A stretch of 64,000 nucleotides of DNA from Anagrus nilaparvatae (Eukaryota; Arthropoda; Insecta; Hymenoptera; Mymaridae): positions 4,836,001 to 4,900,000 of the forward strand of contig JAKSXM010000014.1 in the NCBI GenBank assembly GCA_022575985.1. The letters run 5' to 3'. This document shows, in pieces, positions 31,519-42,587 of the stretch. The position numbers and the translations under genes are program-made. The notes below the pieces were generated by a model. That model was not told the origin of the DNA. It did not search any database and saw only the letters and a list, made by a program, of their open reading frames with translations. How positions within the stretch are numbered: the first letter of the stretch is position 1; each line of letters begins with the position of its first letter.

Positions 31519-33223
31519 ATATGGGCATATCCATTACTTTTCATACAAAAGTGTGCGCACCCATGACTCTGATCGGGCTCAAATTTTCAGGGGTGGTTTG
31601 AAGTAATAAAAAACTCAGCCAGCCAAAATTTCAGCCATTTTGCAGGACGGGTTGCCGAGATACAAGCTCTAAAAGGTCCAAAAAAAGCTGTTTTTAGCCA
31701 ATTTTCAAAAATTTACTGGGTTTCAAGGATTAGTCCAAAAAACATCCGGCTGGTCTCATTTTTTCCCTTAAACATTCAACTTTTACCAAAAAGTTTTTCA
31801 AAAAGTTTCATGGAGTTGATTTTTACTGGCATTGATTAACGTAAGATTTATTTTATCGAAAAATGCTGATTTTTGAACTTGAATTGTGACTCAGCATCAT
31901 TAGCTAAAAATTTTTGGTTGATTTCATTAAAAGCGTCTATCAAAGACCTTTCAAATGAGATCTTAAACGTTAAAAAAGCTTATTAGGGACCGGAGATATA
32001 AGCAATTGAAAGTTTGCTGTTTCCGAAAATATCGATTTTTTAACAACTTTAATCGTCTGCAAAATTTTTCTCTGAGCACTTTAAGGGCTGAAAATTTCAG
32101 GAAAGCTTCTTTTGATATTAAAAAAAATTCCCTAAAAACCCCCTTTGGGCGATGGAATTGGCTTCTGTTCGTAGATATAAGACTCTGAAAATGTGTAATA
32201 ATTGGACCAATATTGGCCAATAAATGGTTAAGGGGTCAACCAAAAAATTTTTCTTCTTCAATATTCGAATAGCCAGGGAAAAATGAGCTGAATTTAAAAA
32301 AAAAAATTTTATTTTTGACCGAAAAATAAGCAAGTTATCATCATTTTAAGATTTTTAAAAAAATTTTCCAAAAATCCCATTTTTAGGGTCATTATACAGT
32401 ATTCTAATTCGAAATAATGATAACTCGCTTATTTTTCGGTCAAAAATAAAAATTTTTTTTTAAAAATCAGCTCATTTTTCCCTGGCTATTCGAATATTGA
32501 AGAAGAAAAATTTTTTGGTTGACCCCTTAACCATTTATTGGCCAATATTGGTCCAATTATTACACATTTTCAGAGTCTTATATCTACGAACAGAAGCCAA
32601 TACCATCGCCCAAATTTTTAGGGAATTTTTTAAATATCAAAAGAAGCTTTCCTGAAATTTTCAGCCCTTAAAGTGCTCAGAGAAAAATTTTGCAGACGAT
32701 TAAAGTTGTTAAAAAATCGATATTTTCGGAAACAGCAAACTTTCAATTGCTTATATCTCCGGTCCCTGATAAGCTTTTTTAACGTTTAAGGTCTCATTTG
32801 AAAGGTCTTTGATAGACGCTTTTAATGAAATCAACCAAAAATCTTTAGCTAATGATGCTGAGTCACAATTCAAGTTCAAAAATCAGCATTTTTCGATAAA
32901 ATAAATCTTACGTTAATCAATGCCAGTAAAAATCAACTACATGAAAATTTTTTTGGTAAAAGTTGAATGTTCAAGGAAAAAAATGAGACCAGCCGGATGT
33001 TTTTTGGACTAATCCTTGAAGCCCAGTAAATTTTTGAAAATTGGCTAAAAACAGCTATTTTGGGACCTTTTAGAGCTTGTATCTCGGCAACCCGTCCTGC
33101 AAAATGGCTGAATTTTGGCTGGCTGAGTTTTTTATTACTTCAAACCACCCCTGAAAATTTGATCCCGATCGGAGTCATGGGTGCGCACACTTTTGTATGA
33201 AAAGTAATGGATATGCCCATATA
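31519..33223. mobile_element. Foldback palindrome of 1.7 kb, TA-flanked
   Basis: TGGGCATATCCATTACTTTT near 31522 is mirrored by its reverse complement ending near 33219. The arms of about 820 bp stay close to each other to a central spacer near 32345-32420. TATA lies outside both ends. The arms contain ATTCGAATAGCCAGGGAAAA (about 32262 and mirrored near 32490), which also occurs at 48.4 and 57.6 kb. No transposase; open frames at 31963-32333 are by-products. Confidence 0.85.
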
Positions 33224-33341
33224 TATGCCTCAGTACAATAGAAATTTTAGTATAATAGGCTATTACCCGTATTTTAGAAAAATAAAGCCTTTAAATTCAC
33301 ATCTAGCCTATGTTACTAAAATTTTTTGTATTATAGCCTAC

Positions 33342-33622
33342 TATACGTGTTTTAGCCTATAATACTGAAGAAGCGCCGTATTATAGAAATCAAATTTTTT
33401 TTCTAGTTTACTCTAGTAAAAATTCACAAGCGCACCAATTATAAAATAAATATGTTATTTATTAATTTCGTGTACATTTAATTTAACTTTTTTTACACCT
33501 ATTTGTTGAACATTGTTTTGCAGAAGTACAATTGCATTTTTTATAACTTTAAATAAATTGGAAAAAAAATTTAGTTTCTATAATACGGCGCTTCGTCAGT
33601 ATTATAGGCTGCAACACGTATA
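33342..33622. mobile_element. Small inverted-repeat element (MITE), about 280 bp
   Basis: TATACGTGTT at 33342 is mirrored by AACACGTATA ending at 33622. The arms of about 57 bp include CCTATAATACTGA and GAAGCGCCGTATTATAGAA, with an AT-rich middle. It lies between two larger inverted-repeat elements. Confidence 0.65.
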
Positions 33623-33735
33623 ATAGGTTGTCGAATCCTTAGGAACCTCAGTTGAAGCCAAATTTAGGGCTCTTTTTAAGGGCCAATCGTTATGCGACAA
33701 GAGACCGTCACAGTTCCTAATTCTAGTTTGACATA

Positions 33736-34623
33736 CACTGGGAATGAATTGGTTGCGCGAGAAGACAAATCGCAGGCGTCTCGCCCCACTAATATTTATG
33801 TATCTCACGAGCAAAATTTTCGGCTTCTCAGACGCCAAAAATATTTGCTCTCGAGACGAAGCGCGCGCAGTTGCCTCGCGTAACTCTTCCTATACATATT
33901 TTAAGCATATACTATATGTATTTCTGTAGTTTGTTATTTCTTTTAAAAAAAATAAAAATATTTTTGTGTTAATTATAAACTTGTTATTTTAAACTTTAAA
34001 CAGGATCCTTTTTACTAAAAATGTTTTTGTTAAGTATTTAGATAAATAAATTATTTATGTAATAAATAATAGTTTTTAATAGTAGTATAATCTAAAACTT
34101 TTAAAAAAATTTTCAATTTACTTTTTCAACCTTTTTTTAAAATAATATTAGTAAAAAAAATAACAAGTTTATAATAAACACAAGAAAATATTTATTTTTT
34201 TCAAAAGCACGAGGTTTTTACTAATATTATTTAAAAAAAAAGTGAATTAAAAAAGTAAATTGAAAAATTTTTTTTAAGTTTTAGATTACTACTTTTAAAA
34301 ACTATTATTATTTATTTATTTATCTAAATATTTAACAATAACATTTTTATTAAAAAGTGTCTAGTTTAAAGTTTAAAATAACAAGTTTATATAATAAACA
34401 CAAAACTATTTTTATTAACAAACTACATAACAATAATATAGTATATGCTTAAAATATGTATAGGAAATGTTGTGCGAGGCAACTGCGCGCGCTTCGTCTC
34501 GAGATCAAATATTTTTGGTGTCTGAGAAGCCGAAAATTTTGCTCGCGAGATACATAAATATTAGTGGGGCGAGACACCTGTTTGTCTTGTTTGTCTTCTA
34601 GCGCAACCAATTCATTCCCAGTG
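33736..34623. mobile_element. Tc1/mariner-type foldback MITE, 888 bp
   Basis: Terminal inverted repeats CACTGGGAATGAATTGGTTG and mirror end exactly at TA dinucleotides (33733-33735 region and 34624-34625). The arms of about 430 bp are near-identical and include the CG-rich GAAGCGCGCGCAGTTGCCTC. The frames at 33602-33929 fall inside the arm and are not genes. TA flanks and a CACTG start suit mobilisation by a Tc1/mariner transposase. Confidence 0.8.
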
Positions 34624-34808
34624 TAAGGCGTCGGGTAAGGTCAACGGTACGGTCCTAAAGTCGCTGTTCTTAGACCGGATGCCTGACCATATTAGGGCTC
34701 CATTGGCGGTTGTGGAAGCCGAATATTTGTCAAAGTTGCCTTATCTGGCTGAAAAAATTGCGGAGAATCCTCCCACCGTTCCATCGATTCTTTCGTCGAC
34801 TGTTAGTG
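34624..34808 (+). pseudogene. gag: Gypsy-type Gag capsid fragment
   Basis: An open stretch of about 60 codons with unusually high GC for this window. It reads GKVNGTVLKSLFLDRMPDHI, then APLAVVEAEYLSKLPYLAEK and IAENPPTVP. The pattern of a short basic start, LKxLFLDRxPxHxRAxLA, then LxKLxxLAxKI is the late capsid part of Gypsy-like Gag proteins in insects. A stop precedes it and the frame closes after it, so only a fragment remains. Its left end coincides with the TA flank of the 33.7-kb MITE. Removing the three inverted-repeat elements would place it about 0.45 kb from the primer-site-like sequence at 31.3 kb. Confidence 0.6.
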
Positions 34809-35992
34809 TAAAACAAAATATTTACATATGAAAATTTTTTATTAATTGATAAATTATATTTTTAATTTATGCTCAATTATTTGTCAGATTTATTTTTTTC
34901 ATAAATTTGTTACTATAAGGTAGGAGAATACAGTAACTTTCGTCTGTTTTTATTTATATTATATTTATTTGTTATTATATTTTGTATAATTACAAATATT
35001 TTTATAAATTAAATCCTATTTAATGTTATAGAAAAATTTTAAAGATGTAATTGTTTTAAAACTTTAAGTAAGCATATGATTTATCAATCTTCATCGCTGT
35101 TTTCGACCATAACGGGGTATATGTTATCCAAATCGAATAAATTAGTCAATACTTCAGCAAGTGCTTTTGCATACTTCAGCAAGTGCAAGATTTTGAAAAG
35201 GTAATGTCCATGTGATAAATAATTATAGAGCGAAGCTCTACCTTAATGGATGCAAAAATTGACACCTTGTGGGCACAATATCTCAACAACGATTCATCGG
35301 ATTACTTTCACTTTTTATAACTGTATTTCTTTTATCGAGTTGATGGAACCTATAGTTTTTGGACCCAATCTGCTATTTTTAAAAGCATGTTTATTCTTGT
35401 ATTTTCGCTTCACAGAGGTGAAAAACCTTATAAATGTCAACTGCGCAATAAATTTCATAGCTTTTGTATAAAATTTGCATCGATCAAATATCATACAAAT
35501 GCAAAATCACACAAGATACTATACTTTTAGGCACGATCACCCTATGTATGCAATAAATAGATGAAATCGTGCTTTATAAGTTTGTCAGGTCAAAAAATGA
35601 AAGTTTTTAAATTGTCCAATTCGTGAAGAAATTTGGTTTCCAAGTCATTCCGATGCCTGCACATGCTTTTACTGACTTGTGTAGGGATGTATGTTCGAGA
35701 AAGTGTTTCCTCAATATCTTAGAACCTACTCGATGAATTAAAAATCCCTTAGACCAAATTATTTAAAATCTTATCTAGTTCCAGGGTTTTCAATTTCAAG
35801 TGATTTTATAAAGTCCTTGCAGAGAAATGTCCAAAAAACTGATTGCAGATATCAAAAAAAATTATTAAAAAAATGATAAAGATGGTGAAAAGTGAATTGT
35901 TTTTGAATTTAATACATCCAAAATATGGTTAATGACCTACAATAACTAAATTAATTAAAATTTATTTTTTAGGCACGATCAATCTATGTATG
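34809..35992. other. Repeat-derived sequence, no gene
   Basis: A short duplication of ACTTCAGCAAGTGC lies at about 35150-35190. From about 35225 the sequence belongs to a repeat whose other partial copy surrounds the 36-kb foldback: GGCACGATCA..CTATGTATGCAATA occurs at 35530-35555, then GTCATTCCGATGCCT at about 35643, and again at 35971/37231 and 37338. The frame at 35250-35471 is not supported. Confidence 0.5.
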
Positions 35993-37234
35993 TGTTACGC
36001 TCCGTTTGAGGAATGGGCCATTTCGCGGAATGGGACGCTTATCGGCCCGTTCCGCGGAATGAGACGGTCACCTGTCCAATCCGCGAAATGGGCATAAAAT
36101 CGGCCATTCCGCGGAACGGAACATCAAATCTTACTCTCGTTCCCTGATTTGGGACAGTTGGTTTTTTTAAAGAATAATTCGTGAATTTTAATAATAAAAA
36201 AAAAATTATTTAAGATTTTGAGTAAAATAATGAAAAAAAAAATTATTTTATTTATTTCATAAAAAATATTTTCTTTTTAACTGTTTATTAATAGCAACTT
36301 TTTTTCTTTTTTTTTTGAAATTAAATTTATTAATTATTACTTATTTAAATATTTTCTTTTTAACTTTTATTAATAAAAAAAATTTTTTTCGTACATTTAA
36401 AATTATTTTTTTGTGTTGAATATCTCGCACAAAAAAAAACATAATGATTTATCATCATGTTTTATCATATGGTTGGTATCATATGATTTAACATAAGGTA
36501 TATATTTTTATATTTATACACTACTTAAGAAAAACACGTAAACACATAAAACTGACCGTACAAATTGAGTTTTTAGTTGATGAAGTGAATGATAAAGAGT
36601 ATATTGGGTGAAAGAATGAAAATTTTCATTCATAAAAACGGTTTTCTTAACCTCTAAAACCCCCAGGTAGTGTAGAAAGTTCATTCTTTCAAATTTTCCG
36701 GTCCACCATTTTGGAAAATCGGAAAATACATTGAGGTGAAAAAATGAAAATTATACCTCCAGGTTTTCAGCTTTTCCTAGGAGGGTTCATTTTAATCCCG
36801 AAGGTTCTCCAGGAGATAACAGAAATTCTTTTATCAAAAATATATACCTTATGGTAAATGATATGATAAATCATAATGATTTACCATATGGTCCAACCAT
36901 ATGATAAAACATGATGATAAATCATTGTTTTTTTTTTGTACGAGATATTCAACACAAAAATATAATTTTAAATGTACGAAAAAAAATTTTTTTATTAATA
37001 AAAGTTAAAAAGAAAATATTTTTTATGAAATAAATAAAATAATTTTTTTTTATTAGTAAAATTCACGAATAATTCTTTTAAAAAACCAACTTCTAAAAAA
37101 AACCAAATTGGGGAACGAGAGTAAGATTTGATGTCCCGTTTTGCGGAATGGACAGGTGACCGTCTCATTCCGCGGAACGGGCCGATAAGCGTCCCATTCC
37201 GCGAAATGGCCCAATCCTCAAACGGAGCGTAACA
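35993..37234. mobile_element. Foldback element of 1.24 kb with 4-bp target duplication TATG
   Basis: TGTTACGCTCCGTTTGAGGA at 35993 is mirrored by its complement ending 37234. TATG stands on both sides, and the paralogous unoccupied sequence at 35542-35560 has a single TATG, which confirms the insertion point. The termini carry several copies of the palindrome TTCCGCGGAA and variants, probably binding sites for an absent transposase. The middle (36600-36830) contains a monomer of the 23.5-kb minisatellite. A TGT start with a 4-bp duplication would suit the Ginger group, but other superfamilies are possible. Confidence 0.8.
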
Positions 37235-38699
37235 TATGCAATATATAAATAAAATCCTGCTTTAAATGATCATGAGTTTATAAGACAAAAAAGTCTTTAA
37301 ATTTTCCAATTTATAGAGGAATTTGGTCCCCAGGTCATTCCGATGCCTCGACATGCTTATATTGCCTTGATGTGTGATAATAAATAATAGTTTTCAATTT
37401 ATGAGAGTGTGGATCCCATCAACGTTATTAAAGAGAAAATACTCAATAAATATGTGATTGTGCCTGAAATAAAAAAACCTTAGCTTTTTTATAATTCTTT
37501 GCGATTTTTATTATTCATTAAATAATCCGAATTTATTGAGTTAAGGATTTAACGCCCAAGAGCCTATCTACGAGTTCTAAATTAATTTTAAAACCAAAAT
37601 TGATTTTTCTTAAAATGTGCCCCTATGTGAAAAAGTCTCAATTATCAGAATTTGATGTCAAACTTACTATAAAATTAACCGGAAACTAATTACTTAGTGT
37701 AAAAGTTGGAAACTAAAAAAAATCAATACGTTGCTTATCAGTATTGAAAATAACATAAGAAAAAGGTATATTTAATAAAGAATAATAAAATTTTCATTTT
37801 TTGTGTGTTTTAGGACATATTTTTTGCATGATTTTTTTTATGTCAAAATGGCGGCGAATGGAGATTTGCAAATAAAATTACTAAAAACAAGTTGCATTAG
37901 ATTATTTGTTTTTAGGCATATTTTTTGGAATTTAACATTAATATTGGTTTTAAAATTAATTTGCGTGTGAGTATGAGAACTGAATTTAGGCACAGAGATA
38001 TTCAAGACCTAAATACATACACTTTCGTATCCTAATTTTTTCAGCCGCGTATTCTGGAAAAAGTTATGAATCCACAAAAATAGCCAATTTTTGAAAAAAA
38101 CTAAAAGTATGAAACCCCGGGATAACCTAGGTTTTTAACTAAGGCCAAAACATAATAACTTTAAATTCAACATTTTTCGGTATTTTAATTCTGGAAAGGC
38201 ATGTCGGGCCATTGAAGACGTTTAGCCGATCTCAAATTCATGTATACTATAAACTAAGAGTGCGAGTAAACGGCGGGTCTTCAATAGCCCGATATGCCTT
38301 TTCAGAGCCAAAATACAAAAAAATTAAAATATAAATTAAGCATGTTTTGGGCTAATCTAAAAATCGAATCTATTCCGGGGTGTCATAGTTTAAGTTTTTT
38401 TTTTTTCAAAAATTGATTCTTCTAGAGCACGCGACCAAAAAAATTAGAATACAAAAGTAGGTATGCTTTGATTCTGAAACACGCAATCTGGGGTACAAAG
38501 TAGAGGACATGATATCAACAAGAACTACCCCATTGTAAATGTTTTTTTGAAATATTATGAAAGCAGAGGTAAAATTATCTAATTAACTGCCTTTTTTGAA
38601 GAAAGGGTCAGAAAATTGGAATTGGAATTCAATAAAGCTCTAATTGGGCTATAAGACTAATTATAGGATGTGAAAACTAAACCTCTAAAAAGGTTTATT
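37235..38699. other. No recognisable gene
   Basis: The first 150 bases continue the repeat interrupted by the foldback. The rest is AT-rich with no supported frame. Confidence 0.45.
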
Positions 38700-38960
38700 T
38701 ATATTACATTAATGCTAAGCAACATTACAATACAATCGCTATTCTTATAATTTGTAATTATCACCTCTACTAGATGTTAAGATTCTAAACCCAAATTATT
38801 CTGATTTTGTAAACCTGTATTATTCTAATTTCTTAAATCGAAATTATTCTAAGTTCTTCAACTCGAATTATTACAAGTCACTAAGCCCGGGTTATTTTAA
38901 AACCCTAAAGTTGAATTTTTCTAAGCCTCTAAAAGTAAATTATTCTAATTTTTATTGATA
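38700..38960. repeat. Degenerate tandem repeat of about 24 bp
   Basis: Phrases of the form AAATTATTCTAAGTCCTAAA recur every 22-27 bases. The same motif family resumes at 41765-41880, on the other side of the Penelope pair. Confidence 0.6.
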
Positions 38961-39054
38961 ATGACTTTATCGCCCATTTTTTTGTATAAACTTGTATTTG
39001 GAAAATTGAATTTATCGATCAATAGTGCAAAAGAAGTAGTCTACTCTAGAAGTA

Positions 39055-39258
39055 GGTAGTCTTTTGATACATAATAAGTGTGCCAAATATCAAGGGATTT
39101 GATTGAGTAGTTTCGGATTTAGTAATTTTTGGGTATTAATTCTCTTAAAAAAATGGGTAAAAATTTGTCTCAGAATTACCCTTAAAATTGCTAAATCCGA
39201 AACTGCTCAATCAAATCCCTTTATATTTGGCACACTTATTATGTATTAAAAGACTACC
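39055..39258. repeat. Inverted repeat, arms about 73 bp
   Basis: GTAGTCTTTTGATACATAAT at 39055 is mirrored at 39240-39258; the arms include GGGATTTGATTGAGTAGTTT. The spacer is about 55 bases. Probably a small MITE. The frame at 39188-39436 is not supported. Confidence 0.65.
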
Positions 39259-39676
39259 ATTTTGCACTAAAACTTTTTTATTTTGGATATGTAGGTTCAG
39301 AGATATCATCAGTCAAAGTAGCCGTTTTTTACCCATTTTTAAAAGCTACATAGCACCCACAAAACTTTTTAAGAAATCAACCAATTACCACGCAAGTGGT
39401 CTCATTTTCTTTGTTTTAATAAATAACAACTTTTAAGAGAAAAAAATTTCAAAAAACTTACCGTTAATCTACTTTTATTTCAATTTTTCTGTTTTTAAAA
39501 TGTCGACCTGCCGCCGCTCAGTGCCTAAAATGGGCACAGTAGATTTACAGAGTTGAAAAGGCCAATGAGAATAAAAAACTAGACCCTTTTCCAGTCAATT
39601 TGAGAAAACCAAAATCTTTTTAAGTTGCCACCATTTTTGGACAGAGGGGGGTGGCTGGGTTGAGAAATAATCGCCC

Positions 39677-40545
39677 ATGTACATAAGAGTGAATTTTTAT
39701 ATAAATGTGTAATTGAGCATAAATTATAGAATACTTAGATAAAAATATTATTGATTGAATTTAAATAATATTAAACATGAAACACAAAAGTACATAGATA
39801 CAATGTAAATGAAATATTTTATTGTTAATTTAAATTTGATATTTTGTGCATAAGAGTTTTATAATTATTATTAAGAGATTGAGTATCTTTTTTTTCATTA
39901 ATTGCGTAATCCTCAAGTTAAGTATATAGCATTTCAGAAATTCTACGCTTATATAAATTAGGTTCAAGATCTGGAATGGAAATTTTTTTCCAATCGATTT
40001 CATGATTATTTATGCAATGCTTAGCTACAACTTTATCTCTTTTATGTTTTATGTCTTTTTTGTGTTCCGTCATTCTATGAAATAATGGTTTTTTTGATTC
40101 ACCAATATATACAGCAGGACAAATTTTACATTGTAATTTATATACAGAATTGACATTTTCTATAGTTAAGGTACGGTCTTTACCTCTTTTTACAAATCTA
40201 GAAAGTTTATCTGTAATACCTGGTAATACAATAATATTATGCTTTTTTAAGATATTTTTTACATTATTAAAAAGAGGGTTTTTAAGGAACTTTGACTTTA
40301 GGAATTTTACTGTATATATTTTTTTAAAAATCATTTTGAATATTATTATTGTTATTATTATTGTTATTATTTAAACTAACATTATTGTAACTATTTTTTA
40401 TAATATATAGTTCTTTGCTTATAAATTTATCTATGAATTTAGAAGGATAATCGTTTAGCAGTAACACGTTTTTACAAAATTTTATGTTGTCAGAATGAAA
40501 CCTAGAATAATATGATAACTTAATTGCTTTGTCAATAAGACCGGT
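39677..40545 (-). pseudogene. Penelope-like element, left copy: linker and GIY-YIG endonuclease
   Basis: The minus-strand copy reads TGLIDKAIKLSYYSRFHSDN and NVLLLNDYPSKFIDK (the stretch between RT and endonuclease), then an Asn-rich run from an AAT/AAC microsatellite, then VLPGITDKLSRFVKRG and the endonuclease VYKLQCKICPAVYIGESKKP with HRMTEHKKDI. GIY-YIG endonuclease fused C-terminally to RT is specific to Penelope-like elements. Stops at about 40328 and 40290 (before and after KNIYSKIPKV) and a TAA after RRISEMLYT at about 39918 inactivate it. Its 5' end stops at 40545, where it meets the right copy; its 3' end extends to about 39677. Confidence 0.85.
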
Positions 40546-41345
40546 AGTTTCAGATGTAAATAGTACTGTTTCATTTTTATCTAAAGATATATGTAAATTT
40601 CTACAAAATTGTATCCCTCTACCAAAATCTCATATTAACAATAGTTTTCAATTAAAAGAAAAATTAAATAGCTTAAATATCCCTGATGATCACATTCTGC
40701 TTACTGCTAAACGATTATCCTTCTAAATTCATAGATAAATTTATAAGCAAAAGACTATATATTATAAAAAATAGTTACAATAATGTTAGTTTAAATAATA
40801 ACAATAATAATAACAATAATAATATTCAAAATAATTTTTTAAAAAATATATACAGTAAAATTCCTAAAGTCAAAGTTCCTTTCAAAAACCCGCTTTTTAA
40901 TAATGTAAAAAATATCTTAAAAAAGCATAATATTATTGTATTACCAGGTATTACAGATAAACTTTCTAGATTTGTAAAAAGAGGTAAAGACCGTACCTTA
41001 ACTATAGAAAATGTCAATTCTGTATATAAATTACAATGTAAAATTTGTCCTACTGTATATATTGGTGAATCAAAAAGACCATTATTTCATAGAATGACGG
41101 AACACAAAAAAGACATAAAACATAAAAGAGATAAATTTGTAGCTAAGCATTGCATAAATAATCATGAAATCGATTGGAAAAAAATGTCCATTCCAGATCG
41201 TGAATCTAATTTATATAAGCGTAGAATTTCTGAAATGCTATATACTGAACTTGAGGATTACGCAATTAATGAAAAAAAAGATACTCAATCTCTTAATAAT
41301 AATTATAAAACTCTTATGCACAAAATATCAAATTTAAATTAACAA
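40529..41345 (+). pseudogene. Penelope-like element, right copy with RT core deleted
   Basis: It starts in the RT with SIRPVVSDVNSTVSFLSKDI and INNSFQLKEKLNSLNIPDDH, an early Penelope RT block, then jumps near 40700 directly to LLLNDYPSKFIDKFI, the region after the RT. The catalytic RT motifs are therefore deleted. From 40686 a 218-codon open frame continues through an Asn-rich run (residues about 36-46), VLPGITDKLSRF and the GIY-YIG domain VYKLQCKICPTVYIGESKRP, and ends ..TLMHKISNLN at about 41342. Except for the deletion junction this endonuclease is open, but without RT it could not copy itself. The sequence is about 95% like the left copy. Confidence 0.85.
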
Positions 41346-41745
41346 TAAAATATTTCATTTACATTGTATCTATGTACTTTTGTGTTTCATGTTTAATAGT
41401 ATGTAAATTCAATCAATAATATTTTTATCTAAGTATTCTATAATTTATGCTCAATTACACATTTATATAAAAATTCACTCTTATGTATATATTAATAGTT
41501 TTAGTATACTATAAACAATGACGAGAGAAGTAGATTTCTCTATTTTTAAAATTCATATTATTATCTATGTAAAATGATTTAATAGACTGTTATAATTAAT
41601 ATTTTTGGTAAATATTACCTATTTATATAAATTTTATAAAAAATTATATATTTATAATAAATAAAAAATTTTTTAGTCAGAAGAGGTGGAATATTATCCA
41701 CGAAACGTTATAAGATATATAAAAAATAATATTGTTTTTTATTTC
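41346..41745 (+). other. 3' region of the right Penelope copy
   Basis: Up to about 41485 it mirrors the left copy (39677-39840). Beyond that it is unique to the right copy and ends with a hammerhead-like motif and an AT-rich tail. Confidence 0.6.
41678..41706 (+). ncRNA. Degenerate hammerhead-ribozyme-like motif of the Penelope element
   Basis: CAGAAGA, then a stem GTGG/CCAC with an 8-base loop, then GAAAC. The hammerhead core is CUGAUGA-stem II-GAAAC, and Penelope-like elements are known to carry such ribozymes in their terminal repeats. Two bases of the first core block differ from consensus, so cleavage is unlikely. A better match is at 58113-58139. Confidence 0.4.
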
Positions 41746-41764
41746 TTTTGCCCTATTGATCGTT

Positions 41765-41880
41765 TAATTCAATTTTCCAAATATAAATTATTCTAAGTCC
41801 CTAAGTAGATATTATTTTAAATCCCTAACCCCGGATTATTCTAAATGCCTAAACCGAAATTTGTCCAAGTACCATTGGAC
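41765..41880. repeat. Degenerate tandem repeat of about 24 bp, second block
   Basis: AAATTATTCTAAGTCCCTAA and variants, the same family as 38700-38960. Confidence 0.6.
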
Positions 41881-42036
41881 CTTCCCCCCTTAAATCAGAC
41901 ACATTTGACCCCCTTTTGTATTTTTTGATTCACGAGTTACCCCTCCTTATAAATGAGTCCTTTTGAATGTGTTATAAACATATATGTACATATATATAGA
42001 CATATGTCTATAACTCGTTGGTTCTTTTAGGAGCTT

Positions 42037-42245
42037 TCTACAATAGCCACATGCACAAATATGGAAGTACCTATGGATAGACATATATGTGTATGGCCAA
42101 CCTAATATTAAAATCTGCCTTACCAGGTAACAAGTCCTCAATAATTAATGTAGAAAAATAGAGGGTGCAGTTATCTGAAGGTTGGCCATACACAAATATG
42201 TCTATCCATAGATACTTCTATATTTCTGTATGTGGCTATTGTAGA
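42037..42245. repeat. Inverted repeat, arms about 66 bp
   Basis: TCTACAATAGCCACATGCAC at 42037 is mirrored at the right end, ending 42245; both arms include CTATGGATAGACATAT and GTGTATGGCCAACC. The spacer is about 78 bases. MITE-like; no target duplication was identified. Confidence 0.7.
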
Positions 42246-42587
42246 AGCTGCCTTATACTACTATATAATAGTGTTAGTGTGTGATATTGTCAACCGTTTG
42301 ATTTTTTTTTGTCATTTGACTTTAAAAATAACACCCAAAGACCGTGCATATGTTTTTTTCAGGATTTAACAAAAAAATTGTCCCCACTACTATATTAATC
42401 CTCCGTTTTTTTATTTACTAAATAAATATGTTAATAAAAGCCATTTTTCATACTGCAGAAGTCATGAAACTTCTGAAAAATAAAATGTAATCTAAGATTA
42501 CAAGTATCAACAAATAGCGATGCAACTAATAAAATAAAATTCACGTCCCGCTCGGAATCACCGTGAGTTGACGTTTTAAGAGCGGGG

